A stretch of 64,000 bases of DNA. It comes from Roseicyclus marinus. GTDB taxonomy: Bacteria > Pseudomonadota > Alphaproteobacteria > Rhodobacterales > Rhodobacteraceae. The notes beneath the pieces were generated by a model. The model worked only from the letters and a program-made list of their open reading frames with translations. It was not told the DNA's origin and searched no databases. Positions 9,489 to 18,469 of this stretch are shown here, one piece after another; positions within the stretch are counted from its first letter, which is position 1, and the number at the start of each line of letters is the position of its first letter. The stretch spans positions 47,501 through 111,500 of the forward strand of contig NZ_JASJOF010000003.1 in assembly GCF_030163795.1 (NCBI RefSeq). The letters are read 5' to 3'. The translations under genes and the position numbers were made by a program.

Positions 9489-9614
9489 ATGAAGGTCAAG
9501 AACTCGCTCCGCTCGCTCAAAGAGCGCCATCGCGACTGCCGCGTCGTGCGCCGTAAGGGCCGGGTCTACGTGATCAACAAGACCCAGCGCCGGTACAAGG
9601 CCCGTCAGGGCTGA
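9489..9614 (+). CDS. rpmJ: 50S ribosomal protein L36 (41-residue form)
   Basis: A 41-residue, strongly basic protein beginning [11 protein letters not shown] and ending YKARQG, the long form of L36 typical of alphaproteobacteria. It retains only one cysteine (residue 17) of the zinc-ribbon set, so it is a non-zinc-binding type. AAGGAG lies nine bases before the start, and a strong intrinsic terminator follows 24 bases after the stop. Confidence 0.95.
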   Translation: MKVKNSLRSLKERHRDCRVVRRKGRVYVINKTQRRYKARQG

Positions 9615-9638
9615 GACCGCGCGACACGGATTGAAACG

Positions 9639-9663
9639 GGCCGCCCCTCAGGGCGGCCTTTTT
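9639..9663 (+). terminator. Intrinsic terminator of rpmJ
   Basis: The stem GGCCGCCC (9639-9646) pairs with GGGCGGCC (9651-9658) around a CTCA loop, followed directly by TTTTT (9659-9663). A textbook rho-independent terminator. Confidence 0.92.
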
Positions 9664-9696
9664 CGTTCAGGCCCGCCTCAATCAAATAGGCCTGCC

Positions 9697-11346
9697 TCAA
9701 TCAAAAAGGCGTCCGCCGATCGCCTCGGCCAAAAGCCGCACGACCGTGATCTGGTCCAGATACCCCGACGGCACCAATCCCCGCCCTTCCTGATAGGCCC
9801 GGATCGCGTCCCGCGTCTGCCGGTCGAACACGCCATCAGGCCGCCCCGGATCAAGTCCCACCTGCGCCAGCCGCTGTTCCACCAGCACCCGCACCGGCTG
9901 GCCGAGGTTCAGCGCCGCCTCGGCCTGCGCGGCACGCGCTTCGGCCTCGGGGCTCACACCCGATTCGATCTCGGCGATCCGGGCGCGCGCGGTCTCAACG
10001 AACAACCCGCTCGGATATTGCTCAAGGTAACTGCGGTAGGCCGCGACCGAATCCTCCCGGCGCACCGCATCCCATGCGTCCCGCTCATCGGCTTCGGCCT
10101 CGGCGCGCCGCGCGGCCTCGATATCGTCCAGCCGGGCGCGGGCGACATCGGCATAAAGCCCCCGGGGAAACCGCTCCAGATAGCTGCGCAGCCCCGGTTC
10201 GTCCTGTCCCTGCCCGATGGCCTGCCAGAACGCGCGGTCGGCCTGCTCCTCGGCCTCGCGCTGGCGCCGCGCCTCTTCCTCCAGTTCCGCTGCGCGCTGC
10301 GCCGCCGACTCGCGCAATCTCCCGATCTGGCGCGCCGTCAGGAACCCGGTCGCCTCATACCCCGACGCCTCCTGCCAAGTCCTGATCGCGCCGCGCGTGC
10401 CTGGGCCGAAAATGCCGTCGATCCCCCGCGTATTGTAGTCGAGCAGGGTCAGGTCGCGCTGGATCTGCTGGCGTGCCGCCCGGTTCAATTGCAGCGCCGT
10501 CTCCACGGCCTCGGCCTCGGCCAACGGATCGACCGGCACCACCGCCAATGCGGCCAGCGCCGCGCGCGCCTCCGCGGCATGGGCACCTTGCGGATAGCGC
10601 GTGAGATAGGCGTTGTAGGCCCCCGCCGTGTTCAATTCCCGCGCCGCCTGCCACAGCGCCGTTTCCTCGACCGACGGGCCGACAGGTGCAGCCACCACCG
10701 CGCCCGGATCGAGAAACGGCACCGCCGCCGACAGGAACCCGTGGCTGCGCAGGTTGCGCGAGCCTTCGACCGCGGCGGCAAGATCGGCACCCGGGCGCAA
10801 CACCGCGTCCCGTGTGAACTCCGCCAGATCGTCAGGCGCGCCCGAGATCACGGTCACACCTTGCGGCGCATTGATCGGCCCAAGCCCCCGGCCAAGTCCC
10901 TCCCCCGTCTCGATCCCGCGCGGCTCCGTTCCGACCAGCACCATCGCCCGCCCCGGCACCTGCCCCGCAACCTCCAGAATCACGTCAAGCGACAGACCCT
11001 GCCGCCCCACTGTCGCAAGGTCGGGCGCCGCGGCCTCCGTCCCGAGAATCCATGTTCCCCTTTGCGACCGCACGACATGACCCGCCAAAGCGATGAACAG
11101 CCGCTCGGTCTCCTCGGCAGCGATCAGCGCCGACAGCCCCGCGCCCATCGCCTCCACAGTCCCGTTCTCGACCACGATCACCTCGAATCCGGCCTCGGTC
11201 AGCGGGCGTTCGAGCGCGGCGACCTCGTCGGCCTGCCGCAGGGATTGGCCATTGTCATGGCGCGTATTGGCGATCAGCAGCGCGGTATCGGCCAGCGCCG
11301 CAGGGGCGGTAAGCAGGCACAGGGCAACGGGCAACAGGGCACGCAT
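9697..11346 (-). CDS. Exported caspase-like (degenerate) protein with peptidoglycan-binding domains
   Basis: A 549-residue protein with a signal peptide (residues 1-19). An N-terminal caspase/peptidase C14-like domain (about 20-215) keeps the histidine region (IALAGHVV near residue 90). Where active members have D-A-C-R it reads V-G-T-E, so the catalytic cysteine is gone. Next come three related repeats of about 40 residues with the pattern W-x-A...Y-x-x-Y-L-x-x-Y/F-P-x-G. They are interleaved with a peptidoglycan-binding type 1 domain (about 275-335, RGIDGIFGPGTRGAI), and a second such domain (about 480-545) ends the protein. It is probably a periplasmic cell-wall-bound scaffold rather than a protease. 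Confidence 0.72.
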   Translation of the reverse strand: MRALLPVALCLLTAPAALADTALLIANTRHDNGQSLRQADEVAALERPLTEAGFEVIVVENGTVEAMGAGLSALIAAEETERLFIALAGHVVRSQRGTWILGTEAAAPDLATVGRQGLSLDVILEVAGQVPGRAMVLVGTEPRGIETGEGLGRGLGPINAPQGVTVISGAPDDLAEFTRDAVLRPGADLAAAVEGSRNLRSHGFLSAAVPFLDPGAVVAAPVGPSVEETALWQAARELNTAGAYNAYLTRYPQGAHAAEARAALAALAVVPVDPLAEAEAVETALQLNRAARQQIQRDLTLLDYNTRGIDGIFGPGTRGAIRTWQEASGYEATGFLTARQIGRLRESAAQRAAELEEEARRQREAEEQADRAFWQAIGQGQDEPGLRSYLERFPRGLYADVARARLDDIEAARRAEAEADERDAWDAVRREDSVAAYRSYLEQYPSGLFVETARARIAEIESGVSPEAEARAAQAEAALNLGQPVRVLVEQRLAQVGLDPGRPDGVFDRQTRDAIRAYQEGRGLVPSGYLDQITVVRLLAEAIGGRLFD

Positions 11347-11428
11347 GGGATAGGCCTCCGGCTAGGGTTTCATCTTGCCAGAGGGGTAGCATGGCCTGCG
11401 GCGGTTAAACGATAACACCGGTGCCGGG

Positions 11429-12613
11429 TCACTCGTACTTTCGTTGATCGTCTATGACCTTGCCGTCATTGGGCAGACTTCCGGGCGCCACGATCTCGAC
11501 CTTGCCGCGCAGCTTCAACACCGCGGCCACGCTCTCGGACAGCGCTTCGGCGGCGATGCCCTCGGCCTCCACCTGCACAATCATCACGTCCATCTCGCCC
11601 TCGCGGTCCGCGACGACGCGGGCGCGCGTGACCTGCGGATGACGGGCGACGAATTCGGCCACCTGTTCGGGGCGCACGAACATGCCCTTGATCTTCGTGG
11701 TCTGGTCGGCCCGCCCCATCCAACCCTTGATCCGCATGTTGGTCCGCCCGCAGGGGCTTTCCCCCGGCAGAACCGCCGACAGATCGCCGGTGGCAAACCG
11801 GATCAGCGGGTAATCGGGGTTCAACGTGGTCACCACCACCTCGCCCACCTCGCCCGGCGCGACCGGATCGCCCGTGCCGGGGCGCACGATCTCCACGATC
11901 ACGCCCTCGTCGACGATCATCCCCTCCATCGCCTCGCTCTCATAGGCGATGTTGCCCAGATCGGCGGTGGCGTAGCATTGCAGGCAGGCGATGCCGCGAT
12001 CGGCGTATTCCTTGCGCAGCGATGGGAACAGCGCCCCACCGCCCACGGCGGCCCGAGTAAAGGACAGGGCAACCCCCATCTCCTCGGCCTTGTCGAGAAT
12101 CACCTTGAGGTAATCGGGCGTCCCCGCATAGGCGGTGCAGCCCACATCGCGCGCCGCGCGCACCTGCAACTCGGTCTGGCCCACACCCGCGGGCAGCACC
12201 GCCGCCCCCACGGCCCGCGCCCCGCTTTCAAAGATCATGCCGGCAGGCGTCAGGTGATAGCCAAAGCAATTCTGCACCACGTCGCCCGGCCCTATCCCCA
12301 CCGCATGCAGGAACCGCCCCATCCGCCACCAGTCATGGCTGACCCCGCCCGGCTCGTAGATCGGCCCCGGGCTCTGGAACACATGGGCAAGATTCGTCAC
12401 GGGCAGCCCGCCAAAGGGCGGCTGTTCCGCCTGCCGCGCCACCAGCTCCGACTTGCGCAGCACCGGCAACCCCGCCAGATCCTCGAGCGCGGCCAACGCC
12501 GCGATCCCGTGCGAGGCCAGTTGCGCGTTCAATCCCACCAAGTGATCGGCGGCGCGCTCATCCGCGCTGCGCGTCTCCAGCGCGTCATAATGTTTGCGGT
12601 TCTCGTCCAGCAT
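11429..12613 (-). CDS. Phenylacetate-CoA ligase-like AMP-forming acyl-CoA ligase
   Basis: A 394-residue adenylate-forming enzyme of the PaaK-like group, which activates an aromatic or other acid to its CoA thioester. Recognisable parts include a YHLTPAGMIFE segment near residue 125, the ATP-binding CYATADLGNIAYE region near 210, and the hinge/C-terminal GRADQTTKIKGMFV motif near 305. The start at 12613 overlaps the upstream ABC ATPase stop (TGATG), indicating coupling; a GTG at 12625 is an alternative. It is the last gene of the transporter operon, so its substrate is probably the imported acid (inference). Confidence 0.83.
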   Translation of the reverse strand: MLDENRKHYDALETRSADERAADHLVGLNAQLASHGIAALAALEDLAGLPVLRKSELVARQAEQPPFGGLPVTNLAHVFQSPGPIYEPGGVSHDWWRMGRFLHAVGIGPGDVVQNCFGYHLTPAGMIFESGARAVGAAVLPAGVGQTELQVRAARDVGCTAYAGTPDYLKVILDKAEEMGVALSFTRAAVGGGALFPSLRKEYADRGIACLQCYATADLGNIAYESEAMEGMIVDEGVIVEIVRPGTGDPVAPGEVGEVVVTTLNPDYPLIRFATGDLSAVLPGESPCGRTNMRIKGWMGRADQTTKIKGMFVRPEQVAEFVARHPQVTRARVVADREGEMDVMIVQVEAEGIAAEALSESVAAVLKLRGKVEIVAPGSLPNDGKVIDDQRKYE

Positions 12614-13473
12614 CAGCTCAACCACCTCTTGCGCCGCCGGTAGCTCCGGACATCGCGGAACGATTTCCGCCCCTCCTCGGACATGCCGAGATAGAATTCC
12701 TTCACATCCGGGTTCTCGCGCAGATCGGCCGCCGGCCCATCCATCACCACCCGCCCCGATTCGAGGATGTAGCCGTAATGCGCAAAGCGCAGCGCCACGT
12801 TGGTGTTCTGCTCCGCGAGCAGGAAGGTCACCCCCTGCTCCTCGTTCAACCGCTTCACGATGTCGAAGATCTGCTCCACCAGCTGCGGCGCCAAGCCCAT
12901 GGACGGCTCGTCCAAAAGGATCGTCTCGGGCCGCGACATCAGCGCCCGCCCGATCGCCGTCATCTGCTGCTCACCGCCCGAGGTATAGCCCGCCTGGCTC
13001 GTTCGCCGTTCCTTCAGGCGCGGGAAATATTCATAGACCATCTCCAGGTCGGCAGCGATGGCGCCCTTGCCGTCCTTGCGCGTGTAGCTGCCGGTCAGCA
13101 GGTTCTCCTCGACCGTCAGGTGCTCGAAGCAATGCCGCCCTTCCATCACCTGGATCACGCCGCGCTCCACCAGTTCTGAGGGCGACAGATCCTGCACCCG
13201 CTCCCCGCGATAGGCGATCGTCCCCTTGGTCACCTCGCCACGCTCGGAATGGAGCAGGTTGGAAATCGCCTTGAGCGTCGTCGTCTTGCCCGCCCCGTTG
13301 CCACCAAGCAGCGCGGTGATGCCGCCTTTCGGCACCTTCAGGCTGACGCCCTTCAGCACCAGGATCACATGGTTGTAGATCACCTCGATGTTGGTGACCT
13401 CCAGAAGCGTCTCCGCCCCCTTCAGCTCCGGCGCGACGCCATCACCATGGCTTTCCAAAGGCTGGTCCAGCAT
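12613..13473 (-). CDS. ABC transporter ATPase, LivF type
   Basis: A 286-residue ATPase of the branched-chain amino acid (HAAT) family. Walker A is GGNGAGKTT near residue 58, the signature is SGGEQQM near 167, and Walker B is ILLDEPSMGLAP near 185. An N-terminal extension of about 20 residues and a basic tail (RRRKRW) are slightly unusual. It energises uptake with the LivG-type partner at 17621. It lies between the binding-protein and PaaK-like genes and overlaps the latter. Confidence 0.92.
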   Translation of the reverse strand: MLDQPLESHGDGVAPELKGAETLLEVTNIEVIYNHVILVLKGVSLKVPKGGITALLGGNGAGKTTTLKAISNLLHSERGEVTKGTIAYRGERVQDLSPSELVERGVIQVMEGRHCFEHLTVEENLLTGSYTRKDGKGAIAADLEMVYEYFPRLKERRTSQAGYTSGGEQQMTAIGRALMSRPETILLDEPSMGLAPQLVEQIFDIVKRLNEEQGVTFLLAEQNTNVALRFAHYGYILESGRVVMDGPAADLRENPDVKEFYLGMSEEGRKSFRDVRSYRRRKRWLS

Positions 13474-13561
13474 GTCCGGGCTCTCCCCCTCTCGCGCTCA
13501 CACAGGGCGCGGTCACATCCGGTTAAGGTTAACGGGCGGTCACGGACGGTGAACCACCCCC

Positions 13562-13583
13562 CTTCATCTTCCCCCAAATACGG
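13562..13583. repeat. Short intergenic repeat, copy A
   Basis: A 22-base element starting CTTCATCTTCCCC, identical to 26233-26254 and similar to a sequence at 57989-58018. It lies in the gap between the LivF-type ATPase and the binding-protein gene and is followed by GC-rich inverted sequence. Similar 3'-flank elements recur in Rhodobacteraceae genomes from general experience; function unknown. Confidence 0.55.
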
Positions 13584-13626
13584 GGGGTCCCGGCGGCGAC
13601 GGCCCGCGCCGCCGCCGGGGTTTGGC

Positions 13627-14907
13627 TCAGCTTGCCGGGCAGGTGCGCGCCTCGATGCCGGCCTCGGCGGCGTAGGCTGCCGAATCCTCCAGCACGAGCG
13701 GCCCCGTCACGCTGTCGTCGGGCGCGATGAAATCGGTCAGCGTGACCCATTCCGTGCCGTTCCACTGCGTCATGATCGCCTGTCCGGTGCCGCCGTGATC
13801 GGCGCAGCTGACCGCGAACTCAGGCCCGATACCGGGCATGCCCAGTTCGTCCATCCGGGCATTGGTCATGACCAGCGCTTCCATCCCGTCGCGCATCATC
13901 TCGGCCGTGATGTCACCGACGCCATGGATCTCCTGCGCGGTGCGCGCGGCCTCGGCGGCCAGCATCGCGGCATACATGCCCCGGGTATACAGCACCGAAC
14001 CCAGGTTCGTGCCGTCGCCCGCGGCAAGGCCCGCGTCGATCACGTGCTGCTGGATCTCCGCGAAGACCGGCATGTCGCCCAGACGGTTCATGTTCAGCGC
14101 GCGGTAACCCGCCGCCGCCGCCCCGGCCGAGGCCACGTCATGATCGGCACCCGCCCACCAGTTCCCGATGAAATTCTCCAGCGGGTAACGGATGTTGATC
14201 GCTTCCTGGATCGCCACCTGGTTCATCACGCCCCAGCCCCAGAACAGGACGTAATCGGGCCGCTCGCGGCGGATCTGCAGCCACTGGTTGCCCTGCTCCT
14301 GACCGGGGCTGTCGACCGCGATCTGCGTCAGGGTGAACCCATGCTGGGCTGCCAACGTCTCCAGCGTGCGGATCGGCTCCCGGCCATAGGCCGAGTTGTG
14401 ATAGAGCAGCGTGATCGTCTTGCCCTCAAGCGAGCCGCCGTTTTCCTCCAGCAGCACGTTGATCATGACCGAGGCCGCGTCCCAGTAATTCGCCGGGTAA
14501 TTGAACACGTGGCTGAAGATTTCGCCGTTCACGGCCGAGGTCCGGCCATAGCCCATCGTGTGCAGCGGGATGCCATCGGCGGTGGCGCGCGGGATCAACT
14601 GATAGGTGATGCCGGTCGACAGCGGCTGATAGACCAGCGCGCCATCGCCCTTGGTCGCCTCGTAGCATTCCACGCCGCGCTCGGTGTTATAGGCGGTTTC
14701 GCATTCCACCACCCGCACCGGCACGCCGCCGATGCCGCCGTCACGCTGGTTGAGCAGCGTGAAATAATCCTGGTAGCCATCCGAGAACGGGATGCCACCG
14801 GCGGCAAAGGGGCCGGTCCGATAGGACAGGTCGGGGAACATCAGGTCGGCAAAGGCCGGGGTGGCCAGCATGGCACCGGCGGCGACCGTGGTAAGCAGTT
14901 TCTTCAT
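13627..14907 (-). CDS. ABC transporter substrate-binding protein (HAAT/LivJ-like)
   Basis: A 426-residue periplasmic binding protein. A signal peptide (residues 1-20, ending A-F-A) precedes two Rossmann-like lobes of the type I peripheral binding fold; the NQRDGGIGG motif near residue 52 and YNTERGVE near 70 are typical of amide/urea/aromatic-acid HAAT receptors. GGGAGG lies nine bases before the ATG at 14907. It supplies ligand to the two permeases upstream. The ligand cannot be read from sequence; the flanking acyl-CoA ligases suggest a carboxylic acid rather than an amino acid. Confidence 0.9.
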   Translation of the reverse strand: MKKLLTTVAAGAMLATPAFADLMFPDLSYRTGPFAAGGIPFSDGYQDYFTLLNQRDGGIGGVPVRVVECETAYNTERGVECYEATKGDGALVYQPLSTGITYQLIPRATADGIPLHTMGYGRTSAVNGEIFSHVFNYPANYWDAASVMINVLLEENGGSLEGKTITLLYHNSAYGREPIRTLETLAAQHGFTLTQIAVDSPGQEQGNQWLQIRRERPDYVLFWGWGVMNQVAIQEAINIRYPLENFIGNWWAGADHDVASAGAAAAGYRALNMNRLGDMPVFAEIQQHVIDAGLAAGDGTNLGSVLYTRGMYAAMLAAEAARTAQEIHGVGDITAEMMRDGMEALVMTNARMDELGMPGIGPEFAVSCADHGGTGQAIMTQWNGTEWVTLTDFIAPDDSVTGPLVLEDSAAYAAEAGIEARTCPAS

Positions 14908-15041
14908 CGGGGTTATCCTCCCTTGGGTTGATCCGATTTTTTGTCTCGCCCCGGTTCGATGCCGGGTTTCTCGCTTGGCAGCCCCCGCCTCCCCGCGCGG
15001 GCCGCATCCTGTGGCGGGCGGCCTGCGCCCGCGCCTCCCGC

Positions 15042-16118
15042 TCAATGCGGGAAGGGCCACAACCTCAGCTTTTCCTTCATCAGAGCCCAAAGCCGGGCCA
15101 ATCCATGCGGCTCCACGATCAGGAAGAACATGATCAAAAAGCCCACGATGACGAACTGGAAATGGGTGGCCAGCGCCGTGTCCCAGCCCATCGTATCGAC
15201 CAGCAGCACCTTCAGCGCGACAGGCAACAGCACCATGAAGGCCGCGCCCGCGAAACTGCCGAACAGCGATCCAAGACCACCGATGATGATCATGAACAGC
15301 ACGAGGAAAGATTTCTGGATGCCATAGGCCTCGCCCACCTCGACCGCGCCAAGATAGACGGTAAAGAGCAGCGCCCCCGAGATGCCGACGTAGAACGACG
15401 ACACCGCGAAAGCCGACAGTTTCGCACGCAGCGGGTTCACCCCGATGATCTCGGCGGCGATATCCATGTCGCGGATCGCCATCCACTGCCGCCCCATCGC
15501 GCCCCGCGTCAGGTTGCGCGCCATCCAGGCCAGTGCGAACAGGAAGACAAGGCAGAACAGGTATTTCGCCCAAGCCTCGGCATTGGGCCCCGTGACCGCA
15601 TGGCCGAGGATGAACCGCTCGGGCGCATTGATCTGGCCCGACGCGGAATAATTGTAGAACCACGGCACCTTGTTGAAGACCCAGACAAGGAAGAACTGCG
15701 CCGCCAGCGTCGCCACCGCGAGGTAGAACCCCTTGATCCGCAAGGATGGCAGGCCGAAGGCAAGGCCCACCATGGCCGTCATCGCCCCCGACAGGATCGT
15801 GATGGTGATCATGTCGAGCCCGGGAAAGGCCGTCATCAGCTTGTAGGAGGTATAGGCCCCCACCGCCATGAAACCGCCCGTGCCAAGGCTCACCTGCCCG
15901 CAATAGCCCGTCAGGATGTTCAGCCCGATGGCCGCGATCGCGTAGATGACAAAGGGGATCAGGATCGCGCTCGCCCAGTAATCGGTGATGACGAAGGGGA
16001 TGATCCCCGCGCCGATGGCCAGCACGATGTAATAGCGGTAGCGGTCGAACCGGATCGGAAAGGTCTGGTTGTCCGCGGTGTAGCTCGTCTTGAAATCGCC
16101 GGCCTCACGATAGAACAT
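15042..16118 (-). CDS. ABC transporter permease, LivM type
   Basis: A 358-residue inner-membrane permease with about nine hydrophobic helices. It carries the LivM signature region (GYCGQVSLGTGGFMAVGAY, about residues 70-88) and the cytoplasmic coupling motif around A-M-G-R-Q-W-M-A-I-R-D-M-D (about 210). A strong GGGAGG site precedes the start. It forms the channel with the LivH-type permease at 16593. Confidence 0.93.
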   Translation of the reverse strand: MFYREAGDFKTSYTADNQTFPIRFDRYRYYIVLAIGAGIIPFVITDYWASAILIPFVIYAIAAIGLNILTGYCGQVSLGTGGFMAVGAYTSYKLMTAFPGLDMITITILSGAMTAMVGLAFGLPSLRIKGFYLAVATLAAQFFLVWVFNKVPWFYNYSASGQINAPERFILGHAVTGPNAEAWAKYLFCLVFLFALAWMARNLTRGAMGRQWMAIRDMDIAAEIIGVNPLRAKLSAFAVSSFYVGISGALLFTVYLGAVEVGEAYGIQKSFLVLFMIIIGGLGSLFGSFAGAAFMVLLPVALKVLLVDTMGWDTALATHFQFVIVGFLIMFFLIVEPHGLARLWALMKEKLRLWPFPH

Positions 16119-16220
16119 GCCCGCCCTCCCCGATCTGAATCCAGCATGGCTCCGGATGGGGCGCCTGCCCCCCGGTTGCCTGCCAGACTTGGTGTGGTGA
16201 TGTGCCCGCGCCGCGCGCGG

Positions 16221-16472
16221 TCAGCGCGCCTCGACCCTGCGCCGGGCGTAAAGGCCAAGGGCCAGACCCGCACCGCACAGGACCGGCATGGCCCATTGCA
16301 TCGGCGCTCCGCCCACAAGGCTCGCCACGACGAACAGGCCCGCGATCCAGAACAGGCCGAAACCCACCGTGGTCGCGATGGCCCAAAGCTTGCGTTGCGC
16401 CGTCGATGCGCCCCGCGCGAAATCCGGCGTCCCGATATTGGGCTGCTGCAACTCGTCCAATGCCATGGCCAT
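16221..16472 (-). CDS. Small two-helix membrane protein in the transporter operon
   Basis: An 83-residue protein with a soluble N terminus of about 28 residues (LDELQQPNIGTPDF) and two hydrophobic helices (about residues 30-52 and 56-75), ending in R-R-R-V-E-A-R. GGGAGG five bases before the ATG at 16472 supports translation; a second in-frame ATG lies six bases later. It sits between the LivH- and LivM-type permease genes, an unusual position. I do not recognise the family; a transporter accessory subunit is an inference from position. Confidence 0.55.
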   Translation of the reverse strand: MAMALDELQQPNIGTPDFARGASTAQRKLWAIATTVGFGLFWIAGLFVVASLVGGAPMQWAMPVLCGAGLALGLYARRRVEAR

Positions 16473-16592
16473 AGATCCTCCCAAGGGCGCGCGCATCCGA
16501 ACCTCCCCGTCCGGACCCGGGCGCAGCCACAGCTTGCCGTGAAGCGGGCCGCACGTCAGCATCTATTTTCACCGTCAACCACATGACCCGGC

Positions 16593-17579
16593 TCACACCC
16601 TCTCGATGATCTTCTCGCCGAACAGGCCCTGCGGCCGGAACACGAGGAAGACGAGCGCCAGAACATAGGCGAACCAGTTCTCGGTCGCGCCGCCGATCAT
16701 CGGGCCGATCGAGAATTCGAACAGCGCCTCGCCCACCCCGATGATCAGGCCCCCGATGATCGCCCCGGGGATCGAGGTGAAACCGCCCAGCATCAGCACC
16801 GGCAGCGCCTTGAGCGCGATCAGCGACAGGCTGAACTGCACGCCCAGCTTCGAGCCCCACATGATCCCCGCCACCAGCGCCACGATGCCCGCCAGCGACC
16901 AGACCAGAACCCAGACATAGTTGAGCTTGATGCCCACGCTCAGCGCGGCCTGATGGTCGTCGGCCACCGCCCGCATCGCACGGCCCTGCTTGGTGTATTG
17001 CGCAAAGGCGATCAGGCCCGTGACCAGCATCCCCGCCACGATGGCCGCCGAGATGTCGAGATTGTCGATGAAGAACCCGTAACCGAAGATCTCGAAGGTA
17101 TTGGCGTCGATCCAATCGTTGATGCCCTGCGGCAATCCCACATCCATGTTGCGGATCTCCGACCCCCACATCAGGTCAGACACCCCTTCAAGGAAGTAGG
17201 CCAGACCGATGGTCGCCATGAACAGGATGATCGGCTCCTGCCCGACAAGGTGCTTGAACACGAAGCGCTGCACCAGCCACGCGAATCCCACCATCACCAG
17301 CACCGTCAGCGCGATGGCCGCCAGCGCAGGAACCTCCCAGCCGAAATAATGGATGTCGGTCCCGAAAATCTCGTTGATCAGATGGCCAAAGGGCACCCGC
17401 CCCTGCTGGATGCCCACCAGCGTCATGGCGGCGAACAAGGCCATGACGCCCTGCGCATAATTGAAGATCCCCGACGCCTTGAAGATCAGGACGAACCCCA
17501 GCGCCACAAGCGCATACATCACCCCGTTCAGAAGGCCGTTGAGCATGACCTCCATGGCAAAGATCAACTGGTCAGGCAT
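16593..17579 (-). CDS. ABC transporter permease, LivH type
   Basis: A 328-residue membrane permease with about eight helices. The N-terminal LNGLLNGVMYALVALGFVLI segment (residues 12-31) and the GFTSIPGAIIGGLIIG motif near 260 are typical of LivH. The start at 17579 (MPDQLIF) is chosen because GAGGGAGG lies five bases upstream. It partners the LivM-type subunit and is fed by the LivG- and LivF-type ATPases. Confidence 0.93.
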   Translation of the reverse strand: MPDQLIFAMEVMLNGLLNGVMYALVALGFVLIFKASGIFNYAQGVMALFAAMTLVGIQQGRVPFGHLINEIFGTDIHYFGWEVPALAAIALTVLVMVGFAWLVQRFVFKHLVGQEPIILFMATIGLAYFLEGVSDLMWGSEIRNMDVGLPQGINDWIDANTFEIFGYGFFIDNLDISAAIVAGMLVTGLIAFAQYTKQGRAMRAVADDHQAALSVGIKLNYVWVLVWSLAGIVALVAGIMWGSKLGVQFSLSLIALKALPVLMLGGFTSIPGAIIGGLIIGVGEALFEFSIGPMIGGATENWFAYVLALVFLVFRPQGLFGEKIIERV

Positions 17580-17620
17580 CGCGGCCTCCCTCTGGTGCAA
17601 TGGGGCGGATCGGGTGGGAT

Positions 17621-18469
17621 TCAGTCATGGGCCACCCCCAGGTAGGCGTCGATGACCTCTTGGTTGCGGCGCACCTCGTCGGGCGTGCCGTCGCCGATCT
17701 TCTTGCCGTAATCCATCACGACCACACGGTCCGACAGGTCCATGACCACGCCCATGTCATGCTCGATCAGCACGATGGTCGTGCCGAACTCGTCGTTCAC
17801 ATCGAGGATGAAGCGGCTCATGTCTTCCTTCTCCTCGACGTTCATCCCCGCCATGGGTTCGTCGAGCAGCAGGATCTTGGGTTCCGCCACCAGCGCGCGC
17901 GCCAGCTCCACCCGCTTCTTCAGACCATAGGGCAGGCGGCCCACCGGCGTCTTGCGGATGTTCTGGATCTCAAGGAAATCGATGACCTCCTCGGCCTTGC
18001 GGCGGTTCTCCACCTCTTCGCGCTGCGCCTTGCCCCACCAGATCGCCTGATCGAGGATGGTGGCCTTCATATGGTTCAGACGGCCGGTCATCACGTTGTC
18101 CAGAACCGTCATCCCCTCGAAGAGCGCGATATTCTGGAACGTCCGCGCGATGCCTTGGCGGGCCACCTGAAACGGCTTCATCGGCGGGCGCTTCGACCCG
18201 CGATAGATCACCTCGCCCTCCTGCGGGTGGTAAAACCCCGAGATGACGTTGAGCATCGAGGATTTGCCCGCCCCATTGGGCCCGATGATCGCCCGGATCT
18301 CGCCCTCGCGGATGTCGAAACTGATGTCCTTGATCGCCACCACGCCACCGAACCGCAGCGTGATGTTGCGCATCTCCATGACCACGCCCCCGATGGTGCG
18401 CCCATCGGCGGTGACGGTCACATCCTGCCCGGCATCGTGCATCGCCATACCCCCCTGCGCGCCGCTCAT
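17621..18469 (-). CDS. ABC transporter ATPase, LivG type
   Basis: A 282-residue ATPase. Walker A is GPNGAGKSS near residue 63; the LivG-typical ARTFQNIALF segment is near 106; Walker B is ILLLDEPMAGMN near 203. The signature is P-Y-G-L-K-K-R rather than the usual L-S-G-G-Q, as often seen in this subfamily. A 4-base ATGA overlap with the acyl-CoA synthetase stop (18466-18469) shows that the operon begins upstream with that enzyme. Confidence 0.92.
   Translation of the reverse strand: MSGAQGGMAMHDAGQDVTVTADGRTIGGVVMEMRNITLRFGGVVAIKDISFDIREGEIRAIIGPNGAGKSSMLNVISGFYHPQEGEVIYRGSKRPPMKPFQVARQGIARTFQNIALFEGMTVLDNVMTGRLNHMKATILDQAIWWGKAQREEVENRRKAEEVIDFLEIQNIRKTPVGRLPYGLKKRVELARALVAEPKILLLDEPMAGMNVEEKEDMSRFILDVNDEFGTTIVLIEHDMGVVMDLSDRVVVMDYGKKIGDGTPDEVRRNQEVIDAYLGVAHD

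Noticed and set aside
14908..15903. A long upstream extension of the substrate-binding protein
   Set aside because: It runs out of frame through the LivM-type permease gene; the signal peptide and ribosome site at 14907 mark the true start.
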